Translations under genes and position numbers: made by a program
Notes under the pieces: model-generated
The model's database searches: none
Told to the model about the DNA's origin: nothing
What the model saw: the letters and a program-made list of their open reading frames with translations, nothing else
From: Tannerellaceae bacterium
Lineage (GTDB): Bacteria > Bacteroidota > Bacteroidia > Bacteroidales > Tannerellaceae
DNA length: 7,525 bases
NCBI GenBank assembly: GCA_020860805.1
Contig: JAJBTP010000185.1
Location: 8,118-15,642 of the forward strand
Reading direction: 5' to 3'
In this document: in pieces, positions 1 through 6,273 of the stretch
Numbering within the stretch: position 1 is the first letter of the stretch
How the letters are laid out: every line of letters starts with the position of its first letter

Positions 1-24
1 TTGTTGAACAGTCTTACGTCTAGA

Positions 25-64
25 GAACCCATAAGACCCACAATCCGCAGAATTTCACAGAATA
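25..64. repeat. Degenerate ~10-bp iterated units at left edge
   Basis: Four consecutive units of about 10 bases can be laid out as GAACCCATAA, GACCCACAAT, CCGCAGAATT and TCACAGAATA. Adjacent units are related: GAACCCA versus GACCCA, and CGCAGAAT versus CACAGAAT with 7 of 8 identical. Just before them, GTCTTA (11-16) and TAAGAC (32-37) form a 6-bp inverted repeat around a TCTAGA palindrome. No coding frame with convincing composition covers the stretch. It may be a dispersed extragenic repeat, but copies elsewhere cannot be seen from this window. Confidence 0.35.
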
Positions 65-106
65 AAAAATATATAAATAAGTTTTAGCCAAATAACGATT
101 ATATTT

Positions 107-139
107 TTAAATAAATCTGTGTTCTCATCTTTTATTTAA
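107..139. repeat. AT-only inverted repeat downstream of the response regulator
   Basis: TTAAATAAA (107-115) and TTTATTTAA (131-139) are perfect reverse complements separated by 15 bases. The site lies 20 bases beyond the stop codon of the last gene of the receptor/kinase/regulator operon, where a terminator would be expected. A 9-bp stem of only A-T pairs with a 15-base loop is weak and no strong U-tract follows, so a terminator role is only possible. In A/T-rich intergenic DNA such a repeat can also arise by chance. Confidence 0.25.
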
Positions 140-158
140 TAGTTTCTTTTGTTACTAT

Positions 159-863
159 TTAATTTTTGGTTATCAGCCGGTTGTTAAGTATGAGGTTTAG
201 GATGGTGTCTCTGAAGTTGCGGGCAATAGGTATTTTATAGGTATGTATGTTTAGCTGGTTGCCATCGATAGCGTTTACCTGCTGAAGGTTTACAATATAG
301 GAACGGTGGGTTTGCCGGAAATCCTTCTGGGGTAAGGATTCGTAGATTTGTTTCAAAGTTGTATATACGATTTCCCGGGATGATATGGTTTGGATAATAA
401 CATAATTTTCCATGCTTTCAATAAATAGGATATCTTTGAAGTGAATCTTTTTTAACTGTTTATCGCTTTTCACAAAGATATAACCGGCTTCTTCTTTTTG
501 TTCTGCCTGTAACTGGTCATGAATCCGGTTGACTGATTTTAGAAAGCGTTCAAAAGAAACAGGTTTCAACAGATAATCTACTACATTAAATTCATATCCT
601 TTCAGTGCGTATTGTTCATAAGCGGATACGATGATTACTTTGGGTGGATTAGATAGATTAGATAATAACTCCAAACCTGTCATTTCCGGCATTTCAATAT
701 CCAGAAAAAGCAGGTCAGCATGGGTCGTCTTCAGCATGGAATTAAGCTGGATGGCATCTTCACACTCTCCTATCACAGTGAGGAAATCTATTTTTTCAAT
801 GTACCTCCGTAATCCTTTTCTTGCCATAGGTTCATCATCTGTGATGATACATTTTATTTTCAT
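159..863 (-). CDS. LytTR-family two-component response regulator
   Basis: A 234-residue cytoplasmic response regulator. The N-terminal receiver domain (about 3-118) shows the acidic pair D9/D10, the phospho-acceptor D55 in LLFLDIEMP, the switch Ser at S80 (VIIVSAY) and the invariant K100 in LLKP. The C-terminal half (about 128-230) is a LytTR DNA-binding domain, recognisable from DILFIESMENYV, the THRSYIVNL core and the IPIARNF segment. This is the usual AlgR/LytR layout and length. It starts with ATG one base after the kinase stop codon, so the two are surely co-transcribed and probably translationally coupled. The kinase at 865-1902 is the likely phosphodonor. LytTR proteins bind imperfect direct repeats upstream of target promoters, and candidate boxes lie before this same operon (4426-4502), which suggests autoregulation. 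All key residues are intact and the frame is unbroken. Confidence 0.95.
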   Translation of the reverse strand: MKIKCIITDDEPMARKGLRRYIEKIDFLTVIGECEDAIQLNSMLKTTHADLLFLDIEMPEMTGLELLSNLSNPPKVIIVSAYEQYALKGYEFNVVDYLLKPVSFERFLKSVNRIHDQLQAEQKEEAGYIFVKSDKQLKKIHFKDILFIESMENYVIIQTISSREIVYTTLKQIYESLPQKDFRQTHRSYIVNLQQVNAIDGNQLNIHTYKIPIARNFRDTILNLILNNRLITKN

Positions 864-864
864 A

Positions 865-1902
865 TTAATCTGTGCATATAGTTAGTTTAACAATAAACCA
901 GTTTTCCGTTGGTTTAATTTCTATAGTATGCCTGTTGGGATACAAAAGGTTGAGCCGTCGTCTTAAATTTTCAATCCCGATTCCTTCCTTTTTCCTGTTG
1001 TTAATGTTTTGGGATGGGGAGATTGTATTTTTTATCTCTGCCTGAATTTGTTTCCCGCTTAATTTTATTTCCAGTTGTATTTTGTATTCCCCTCTTACAT
1101 ATTTAAATGCATTTTCAACGAGAGGCTGAAATAAAAGAGGATGTATTTTTTGTTCTTTCAGTGCCGGGTCGAAGAATGTATTCAATACGAGTCTTTCGCT
1201 CATTCGTAACTGTTGAAAGGAGATGTATGACTTCAGATAGTTTATTTCCTGTTCCATTGTTACTTCCTGTTCTATGTTGTAGAGCTGGTATCGCAACAGG
1301 CTGGATAACTCTTCAATACTTTGTTTGGCTTCTTCATTTTCTTCATCTATCTGAAAATAAATGGTGTTTAAGGCATTGAATAGAAAATGGGGGTGGTATT
1401 GGGATTTCAGGAATTTCAGTTCAGTTTCTAATTGATCCACTTTTATTTTTTCTAATTGCAGGTTTTGTTCCATAAGATTTTTGAATAATATCCGATTGCG
1501 TATTACTGTATAATATACAAACAATAATAGAGAAACCATAACATTCACCAATAAGAATTCTCTCCCTCTAAAACCCATATTCGCAAAATAAGAGATGGGT
1601 AATAAATAGATGAGATTTAAAAGGATGAGATTTACCAGAAAAATTAACGCGTATTCTTTCCAGCTTGCTCTCTTTTTATCTTTGCTTTTATGAATAAAAT
1701 GGTGGGCTATGCGCCGGTAACCATAACTTCCCAAATAAAAAGCCAAAACGGTTATTCCTATAACCTGTAAACGTATTTTTAAGGTTACCGGATTGAACTC
1801 CCATACTCGTTCGTCATACATAATATCTATCACAATATATAAGCATAGGGCAAGTATGAATGCGATAAAAAAGTTTATAATTGATTCGTGCTTTATATTC
1901 AT
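865..1902 (-). CDS. LytS/AlgZ-type sensor histidine kinase, 4 TM
   Basis: A 345-residue inner-membrane histidine kinase. Four hydrophobic segments are visible at about 9-27, 46-60, 84-106 and 117-135, followed by a short coiled-coil-like linker (about 138-166). The His_kinase (PF06580-type) domain has the H-box KSQYHPHFLFNALN; by analogy with LytS the second histidine, H172, is the phospho-acceptor. The N-box is in QPLVENAFKYV (N264). The G-box is in GIGIENLRRRL (about 307-317). There is no extracytoplasmic sensor domain, only short loops, so the signal is probably read in the membrane or passed by a partner. The ATG lies 12 bases after the receptor stop, with an A-rich leader, and the stop is one base before the response regulator. 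A receptor-kinase-regulator order in one transcript suggests the barrel protein is either a target or an input of this system; which one is not visible. Confidence 0.94.
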   Translation of the reverse strand: MNIKHESIINFFIAFILALCLYIVIDIMYDERVWEFNPVTLKIRLQVIGITVLAFYLGSYGYRRIAHHFIHKSKDKKRASWKEYALIFLVNLILLNLIYLLPISYFANMGFRGREFLLVNVMVSLLLFVYYTVIRNRILFKNLMEQNLQLEKIKVDQLETELKFLKSQYHPHFLFNALNTIYFQIDEENEEAKQSIEELSSLLRYQLYNIEQEVTMEQEINYLKSYISFQQLRMSERLVLNTFFDPALKEQKIHPLLFQPLVENAFKYVRGEYKIQLEIKLSGKQIQAEIKNTISPSQNINNRKKEGIGIENLRRRLNLLYPNRHTIEIKPTENWFIVKLTICTD

Positions 1903-1914
1903 TTATTATTATTT

Positions 1915-4358
1915 TTATCTTTTATCCTGTAATCCTATTCGTTTACTCTCTTCTATCCTGTTTCCCTGCTGCGATTTTTTTATCTCTTTTCCCCGGTTAA
2001 ACCGGTAACTGAGTGTCATGCCTATCATTCTGCTGTCATTCTTTTCTGTGGATGTATAATACAGACAACTCGTATCTATAGCTACGCGGGGACGATTAGA
2101 ATGAAAGATATCGTGTGCGTAAATATACAAACTAAATTTGTCTTTGAACAGATTTTTACGTGCGCCAAGAGATAGCGTCCACAAAGGTTTTATCCGGGTT
2201 TGTCCTTCAATCATTTCACCACTATAAAATCCGGAAGCTTCTCCTTTCCATCCATAGGGTAATGTCCATTGATTGCTGATATGTATCATGGGGGTTGTTA
2301 CCTGGTTTTTAAAGGTGTGTCCGTCCATCATCCAATCGAACTTTTTATGCGTTACCGATCCGTTTATGTTTGCTGTCCACCATTGAAAAGGCTGGAGGTT
2401 GTTAAATCCTATTCTTACTCCAAAGGAATGATTACCCGATAGGTTCAGGGGCATAACCAGGACGCGGTTGTTATCGTCTACTAAGAAACTTAGTGAGATT
2501 GGGTTGGTTCTGTGTGAATAAAATGCATTGAATGAATAACGTTTTCTGAATAGCCATGAAATTTCTATATTATCTATCAATTCGGGTTTCAATGCGGTAT
2601 TTCCCTGCTCATATAAAAACTGGTCTCTGACTTCGACAAAGGGGTTCATATTTCTGTAGTTAGGACGGATAATACGACGGCCATACAGTACAGAAAATCC
2701 ATGATTTTCAGAAAGCCGGTATTGTGCCATCAAGGTGGGAAAAAGGTGTACGTAGCTTTTCTTAAAAGTTGTATCCTGGTTGGCTGAGTTATATTTACTT
2801 TGTGTATTTGTATTTTCCAGACGCAGGCCTATTTCTGTTGAGAAGCGGGACGTCCATATGGTATTTACCTGAAAATATCCGGCCTGAATGTTTTCCTTAT
2901 ATCCAAAGCTACTGCTCAGGTGGGTATCTTCCTGCCAGTTTCCGGCTATCAGGTTTTTGTATAAAGCATTACTGTTTATATTTACAAAAGCTGTTTTAAG
3001 GCCTGTAGCAATTATGAACTTCCCGGTTATAGGATATATGAGGTTTGTTTGTCTGCTGTATATTTTAATATCATTGGTTGCTTTACCGGATAATGTATCT
3101 TCTTTTACCGGATGAATATGTGTTTGAAAAGAGGAGGTCAATAGTTGGTCATCTTCCTGATTAAATAATTGATAATCGAAAGAGGCATCCCATTTGCCTG
3201 TCTCTGCAAATTTGTATAGTATATTGGCTCCTCCTATGATATTGGTATGATTATAATTAAGTGTGCTTATTGCTGTTAAAGTGGAATCGCTTTGCTGTTG
3301 TCTTTGTAAAAAAAGCCTGATATAGTAAGTTCATTTTTATTTCTGTTCAGCCAGTTGGAGGAGACATGGGTTCCGGTAGTTATCTTATCGGACCAGTCAT
3401 ATTCTATTCCTGTTTTTAGATAATGTCCTGTATAGTGCCTGTTTATGTCATTTACAAAATCTTTTCTTAACTCCTGCCGTTGTAAAGTTACCGGGTCTAT
3501 ATAATTTCCAGAGACAGCCATTTCTATCCAATCTTTCCCTTCATAATAGGAATAGTCTGCATACATATTTAGGTTATTATGGCGGTAATTCAGGGATATA
3601 TTTTCATTCCACCTGGTAGAAATTCCTCTTTCGATTCCGGAAGATAGTAATAGATGTATGCCTTGTTCTTTTATTCTTTTTTTCTGAATATGGATAATTC
3701 CGGCACTCCCTGCGGCATCATATTGGGAGGAGGGTTGGAATATCAGTTCGATATTTTCAACTGAATGTGCCGGGATGGAACGCAGATAACTGAGTAGGTT
3801 TTCTCCTGACAGATAGGTTAGTTTGCCGTCCATCCAAACAGTTGCACCTGATTTACCGTTCAGGATGATGGTTCCGTCATTTTGAACGATAACTCCCGGT
3901 AGTTTTCTTAAAGCGTCGAGTACATTCCCGTCCGTACTCAGTGCGATGGATGACAGGTTGACTATCATTTTTCCGGGTTCTATTTTAACGGGTGTACGCT
4001 TTCCGTTTACAGTTACGGCCGACAACAAATAAGTATCTTCTCCCAATACGATGTCGTCCAGTTCTATTTTTGTGTTTTGTGTGACCTGTTGTAGCCGGTT
4101 AACTGTCTTACATCCTATCATAGAGAATGAAAGAATATAGGTATCCGGTTTAAGATTTGTAATTTCAAATTGTCCGTCCGTACCGGATGTAGTGCCTGTC
4201 ATATAAGTAGAATCTACCTGGTTTAGTACTACTATGGTTGCACCCATTGCCGGTTCATTATTTGTGTTGGTTACTTTACCTGACAGAACGGATTGGGCTG
4301 ATAAACTGATTGACAGAAGCAGTCCCTGAATCAGGATATACATTTTATTGGATTTCAT
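1915..4358 (-). CDS. TonB-dependent-receptor-like outer membrane beta-barrel protein, frameshifted
   Basis: The reconstructed protein is 814 residues, normal for the PF14905-type outer-membrane beta-barrel family. From ATG at 4358 there is a signal peptide (MKSNKMYILIQ..., cut near A21-Q22), a carboxypeptidase-regulatory-like domain (about 25-110, with GATI and GQFEI), and a plug (about 120-226, with NVLDALRKLPGV and YDAAGSAGIIHI). A barrel runs to a terminal strand ending SYRFN and a basic tail. The frame breaks at F350: the coding strand has T7 (plus strand A7, 3308-3314) where T8 gives GFFLQRQQQSDSTLTAIS and continuous barrel sequence. As written, the first piece ends at 3276 after 360 residues, and the other frame is open from upstream of 3141 down to 1915. 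A TTG at 4388 is an unlikely start because it lies inside the -7 promoter element. No SusD partner is adjacent. The substrate is unknown. Confidence 0.88.
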
Positions 4359-4385
4359 ACCTTTATAATTTGTTGTTTTCAGGCT

Positions 4386-4417
4386 CAAAACTAACAGGAA
4401 GCTCCATGGCTTTCAAA
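4386..4417 (-). promoter_or_regulatory. Bacteroidetes-type promoter of the receptor/kinase/regulator operon
   Basis: On the minus strand, TTTG (4417-4414) is followed by a 20-base spacer and TAGTTTTG (4393-4386), an exact TAnnTTTG -7 element. This is the known Bacteroidetes housekeeping promoter pattern with good spacing. Transcription would begin near 4379 and leave a short A-rich leader of about 20 bases before the ATG at 4358. The position also rules against the upstream TTG at 4388 as the start of the receptor gene. No comparable promoter was seen in the 12-bp and 1-bp gaps of the operon. Confidence 0.7.
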
Positions 4418-4425
4418 TTAGTTTG

Positions 4426-4502
4426 ACGAACGGAAGGTTTTACCTGATGAATGGAAGCAACCGGGATAATAAACGGACGGGTATCTATTGGGTAACAACG
4501 GA
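4426..4502 (-). promoter_or_regulatory. Candidate LytTR-box cluster upstream of the operon promoter
   Basis: Read on the minus strand, TCCGTT occurs three times: TCCGTTGTT (4502-4494), TCCGTTTAT (4477-4469) and TCCGTTCGT (4434-4426). The second and third fit the published LytTR box pattern [TA][AC][CA]GTTN[AG][TC] exactly, and the first differs at one position. The last site lies about 8 bases upstream of the -33 element, a usual place for an activator. Their start-to-start spacings (25 and 43) do not match the classical ~21-base direct repeat exactly, so this is a suggestion of autoregulation by the LytTR protein of the operon. Confidence 0.4.
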
Positions 4503-4512
4503 ATGAAATCTA

Positions 4513-4962
4513 TTAATTCAAGAACAATCTGCCGGGTATATCCGGAGTATCATCATAGCTTAATTCTTCTGTAATCATTTGTATCCATAAAGATTTAATT
4601 TTTTTGAATATTCTCTCCGAAAAAGTAGATTCAAAATCTTGTGTCCGGATAAAAAAAGCATCCTTTACCACCTGTTCATGATTAAAAGAAAAAATAATAT
4701 ATTTTTCATCTGTGAGTATGCCTCCAATAAATCCGGGGCAGGTAAACGGAATATACATTTGTTTATCTTCCGAATCCAGTTCTGTTTTTTCGTCAGGAGC
4801 GCTTATTTGATAATAAAGCATATCCGGATATAATGCCTGTATATGGGTTATATTCATTCCGGTATACTCAGGTAAATCCTGGCAACAGGATGGTTTTTTC
4901 AGAATGGTTTCAATTATCCACTCCAAATAAATTTCCTTTATTAATTCCTGTTGCTTTTTCAT
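4513..4962 (-). CDS. Hypothetical protein, 149 aa
   Basis: I do not recognise this protein. It has 149 residues, no signal peptide or membrane segment, and is therefore probably cytoplasmic. A basic-acidic helical N-terminus (1-22, with EIYLEWIIETILKK) leads to a middle part rich in beta-type segments (about 47-107: MLYYQIS, MYIPFTCPGFIGG, KYIIFSFN, AFFIRTQ). A helical C-terminal stretch follows (about 115-134) with a short acidic tail. Cysteines are at 26, 27 and 75. The frame is intact and the ATG at 4962 has a promoter directly upstream (4988-5015). It is divergent from the XRE regulator at 5156 and is read in the same direction as the receptor operon, which starts about 150 bases downstream behind its own promoter. 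It could belong to either neighbouring unit; nothing in the sequence decides which. Confidence 0.75.
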   Translation of the reverse strand: MKKQQELIKEIYLEWIIETILKKPSCCQDLPEYTGMNITHIQALYPDMLYYQISAPDEKTELDSEDKQMYIPFTCPGFIGGILTDEKYIIFSFNHEQVVKDAFFIRTQDFESTFSERIFKKIKSLWIQMITEELSYDDTPDIPGRLFLN

Positions 4963-4980
4963 TTTACGGATTAAGTTGAT

Positions 4981-5010
4981 AGGGTAACAAAGGTAGAGTG
5001 CCCCTACCCT
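4981..5010. promoter_or_regulatory. Nested inverted repeats over the hypothetical-gene promoter
   Basis: AGGGTA (4981-4986) pairs with TACCCT (5005-5010). Inside it, GGTAG (4992-4996) pairs with CTACC (5004-5008). The repeats surround and overlap the -7 element and predicted start of the minus-strand gene at 4962, where a repressor site or a leader hairpin would act. The arms are only 5-6 bp and share bases, so the structures are alternatives rather than additive. Confidence 0.35.
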
Positions 5011-5015
5011 GCAAA
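4988..5015 (-). promoter_or_regulatory. Promoter of the 149-aa hypothetical gene
   Basis: On the minus strand the -7 element is TACCTTTG (4995-4988), an exact TAnnTTTG match. A TTTG (5015-5012) at the end of a nine-base T-run lies 16 bases upstream; the usual spacer is nearer 19-20, and the T-run offers alternative -33 contacts. Transcription would start near 4981, giving a leader of roughly 20 bases before the ATG at 4962. Confidence 0.55.
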
Positions 5016-5049
5016 AAAAAACTTACCGTTAGGTATTATAGAATTATTA

Positions 5050-5085
5050 TCCGGCATTCCGGACTTGAAATTATGTTTTCCGGAA
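5050..5085. promoter_or_regulatory. CCGG-centred palindromes, possible XRE operator
   Basis: TCCGG-CATT-CCGGA (5050-5063) is an inverted repeat and TTCCGGAA (5078-5085) is a perfect 8-bp palindrome. The CCGG cores at 5059-5062 and 5080-5083 are exactly 21 bp apart, two helical turns. They lie just upstream of, or at, the expected -33 region of the plus-strand promoter for the XRE gene, so autoregulation is plausible. CCGG is frequent in the surrounding genes, so the association is inferred only. Confidence 0.35.
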
Positions 5086-5109
5086 CCACATCTTTAGTAA
5101 ATTATTACT

Positions 5110-5117
5110 TACATTTG
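5110..5117 (+). promoter_or_regulatory. -7 promoter element of the XRE regulator gene
   Basis: TACATTTG is an exact TAnnTTTG match 38 bases upstream of the ATG at 5156, predicting transcription from about 5124. No clear TTTG is found at the usual -33 distance; the region there reads AACCACATC. A weak -33 would suit a promoter controlled by a bound factor, and the TTCCGGAA palindrome ends right beside it. Confidence 0.5.
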
Positions 5118-5155
5118 CATAAAAATAAGTCATAAATTTCTAAAAAGTATTCCGT

Positions 5156-5663
5156 ATGAATTATACAGGGGGAACTCCGGATACTAAAAAGCCTCACCAG
5201 GGAAACAATATCCGTAAATTAAGGGGATTACGTCAGAAATCACAGAAAGAACTGGCAGACATTATTGGTGTTAGCCCCGATACGTTGCGTACCTGGGAAC
5301 ACAAAGCGGTATTAGAGCCTACGGAGCTCAAAAAAAGTGTCAAACGGATTATATGTGCATCCTGCTTTTATTGAAGAAATTAATTTGGAAGAACATTTTG
5401 CTCCTGTGGCTATCGGAAGTGTTGCCGGCGATAATAATTTAAATACTGTCCATAACGGTTCTATTAATTATACGGTCACTAATCCGGCCAATCAAAAGAC
5501 ACTTAAAGAACTTATTCAGACGTTGCATAAGATAACACAGGAAAGAGAAGTTCTTATCAAAACATTAGGAACTGTCACGGCAGGTAATGACATGCTGAAA
5601 AGTGAGGTCGAAAAATTAAAAAAGGAATTGGAAAACACCAAAAAGATTCTGAAAACTTTATAA
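5156..5663 (+). CDS. XRE-type HTH regulator with coiled-coil tail, frameshifted
   Basis: The reconstructed protein has 168 residues and belongs to the Bacteroidetes XRE-like family with an HQGxNI entry motif. HQGNNI (14-19) opens a helix-turn-helix domain (about 18-66: KSQKELADIIGVSPDTLRTWE, then LEPTELKKV). A Gly/Asn-rich link follows (about 87-110, AGDNNLNTVHNGSINY), then a heptad-like helical tail (about 113-168, ending in KLKKELENTKK), probably for oligomerisation. The frame is broken after K60 by an A7 run (5330-5336). Removing one A joins LKK to VSNGLYVHPAFIEE, which continues the fold; without it the product stops at 5374 after 72 residues, keeping most of the HTH. The ATG at 5156 fits a promoter at 5110. 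A GTG at 5337 is not a credible independent start, since it lies mid-domain. It is the first of two tandem paralogues. Confidence 0.8.
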
Positions 5664-5687
5664 GTATACTAAATAAAATTCCAAAAT

Positions 5688-6161
5688 ATAAAAGATAGTT
5701 ATCCAACCTCTGTTAATGAACAGTTTCAATCTACCCATCAGGGAGAAAATATACAGTTTTTCCGCTGGATAGGAAATCTGACCATAACTGATTTAGCTAA
5801 ACAGCTCAATATAACAGACGAAGCAGTCAAAGCATTAGAATTACAGAGTGAGTTAGAACCGGCTACTTTAACTGAGGTAGCGAATGTTTTAGGAATAGAT
5901 ATTAAATGGCTGAAATGCTTGAATAAAGTTCCTACCGGCAACTTCATCCAGAACGGTGATGGCAATCATAACTTTTTAAAAAACGAAGCAGTCAACGTAC
6001 ACTATAATCCACTGGAAACCCTCAAAGAATTTATGACCACTACTCTAACCGAAATAAAAAGTAGTTACGAAGAAACCAAATCCATTCTTATAGAAAGAAA
6101 TCAACAACAGGAAAAGGAGATAGAAGGGTTGAAAAAGAGAATCAGAGAGTTGGAGGGATAA
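5688..6161 (+). CDS. Second, diverged XRE-like regulator lacking a normal start codon
   Basis: An open frame homologous to the preceding gene, about 157 residues if read from 5688. HQGENI (about 17-22) and LEPATLTEV (about 56-64) match HQGNNI and LEPTELKKV of its neighbour at identical 39-residue spacing. The HTH between them is poorly conserved (NLTITDLAKQLNITDEAV), so DNA binding may be altered or lost. A Gly/Asn linker (about 87-97, FIQNGDGNHNF) and a charged coiled coil (about 108-157) follow. The frame runs from just after a stop at 5670-5672 to TAA at 6159-6161, but has no ATG, GTG or TTG before the HTH. An ATA at 5688, 24 bases after the upstream stop, would be ATG with one base change and would give MKDSYPTSVNEQ. 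A TTG at 5919 starts too late, keeping only linker and coil. There is no separate promoter, so co-transcription with the first copy is likely. Confidence 0.65.
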   Translation: MKDSYPTSVNEQFQSTHQGENIQFFRWIGNLTITDLAKQLNITDEAVKALELQSELEPATLTEVANVLGIDIKWLKCLNKVPTGNFIQNGDGNHNFLKNEAVNVHYNPLETLKEFMTTTLTEIKSSYEETKSILIERNQQQEKEIEGLKKRIRELEG

Positions 6162-6209
6162 GAAGTCTCCATACATATATCCTGTTTATATATCTGTGGG
6201 AAATAAGAT

Positions 6210-6219
6210 AGAATATTCT
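6210..6219. promoter_or_regulatory. 10-bp palindrome at the -33 region of the nuclease promoter
   Basis: AGAATATTCT is a perfect 10-bp palindrome whose right end lies 22 bases before the -7 element TATATTTG, that is, on or beside the expected -33 position. This is where a repressor such as one of the upstream XRE-type proteins could block the polymerase. The sequence differs from the CCGG palindromes before the first regulator, so a common binding protein is not evident. Confidence 0.35.
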
Positions 6220-6241
6220 GTACTATTAAATTTTCTGTTTT

Positions 6242-6249
6242 TATATTTG
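6242..6249 (+). promoter_or_regulatory. -7 promoter element of the nuclease-family gene
   Basis: TATATTTG matches TAnnTTTG exactly and ends 24 bases before the ATG at 6274, giving a short A-rich leader from about 6256. The -33 region (around 6217-6222, TCTGTA) has no TTTG. The gene therefore appears to be transcribed separately from, or in addition to, the upstream regulators. Confidence 0.55.
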
Positions 6250-6273
6250 TTGGGATAATTAAAAACAGCTATC

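Noticed and set aside
631..885. Plus-strand open frame of 84 codons
   Set aside because: It lies antisense to the receiver domain of the response regulator and has no supporting signal.
1107..1379. Open frame of 90 codons on the plus strand
   Set aside because: It is antisense to the histidine kinase, whose frame is complete and carries all motifs; the plus-strand product is Cys/Arg-rich and unlike a protein family.
2769..3115. Two overlapping plus-strand open frames
   Set aside because: Both are antisense shadows of the receptor barrel region, have no promoter and show unlikely composition.
4388..4388. TTG at 4388 as the start of the receptor gene
   Set aside because: It falls inside the -7 promoter element, and the ATG at 4358 begins a normal signal peptide.
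5330..5336. Programmed -1 ribosomal frameshift on the A7 run
   Set aside because: A -1 slip leads to the third frame, not to the frame that continues the XRE protein; the repair needs +1 (or -2).
5738..5965. Minus-strand open frame of 75 codons
   Set aside because: It is antisense to the second XRE gene, which is supported by homology to its neighbour.
6151..6171. Hairpin TGGAG/CTCCA after the second XRE gene as a terminator
   Set aside because: The stem has only 5 bp with an 11-base loop and no T-run follows; it also starts inside the coding end.
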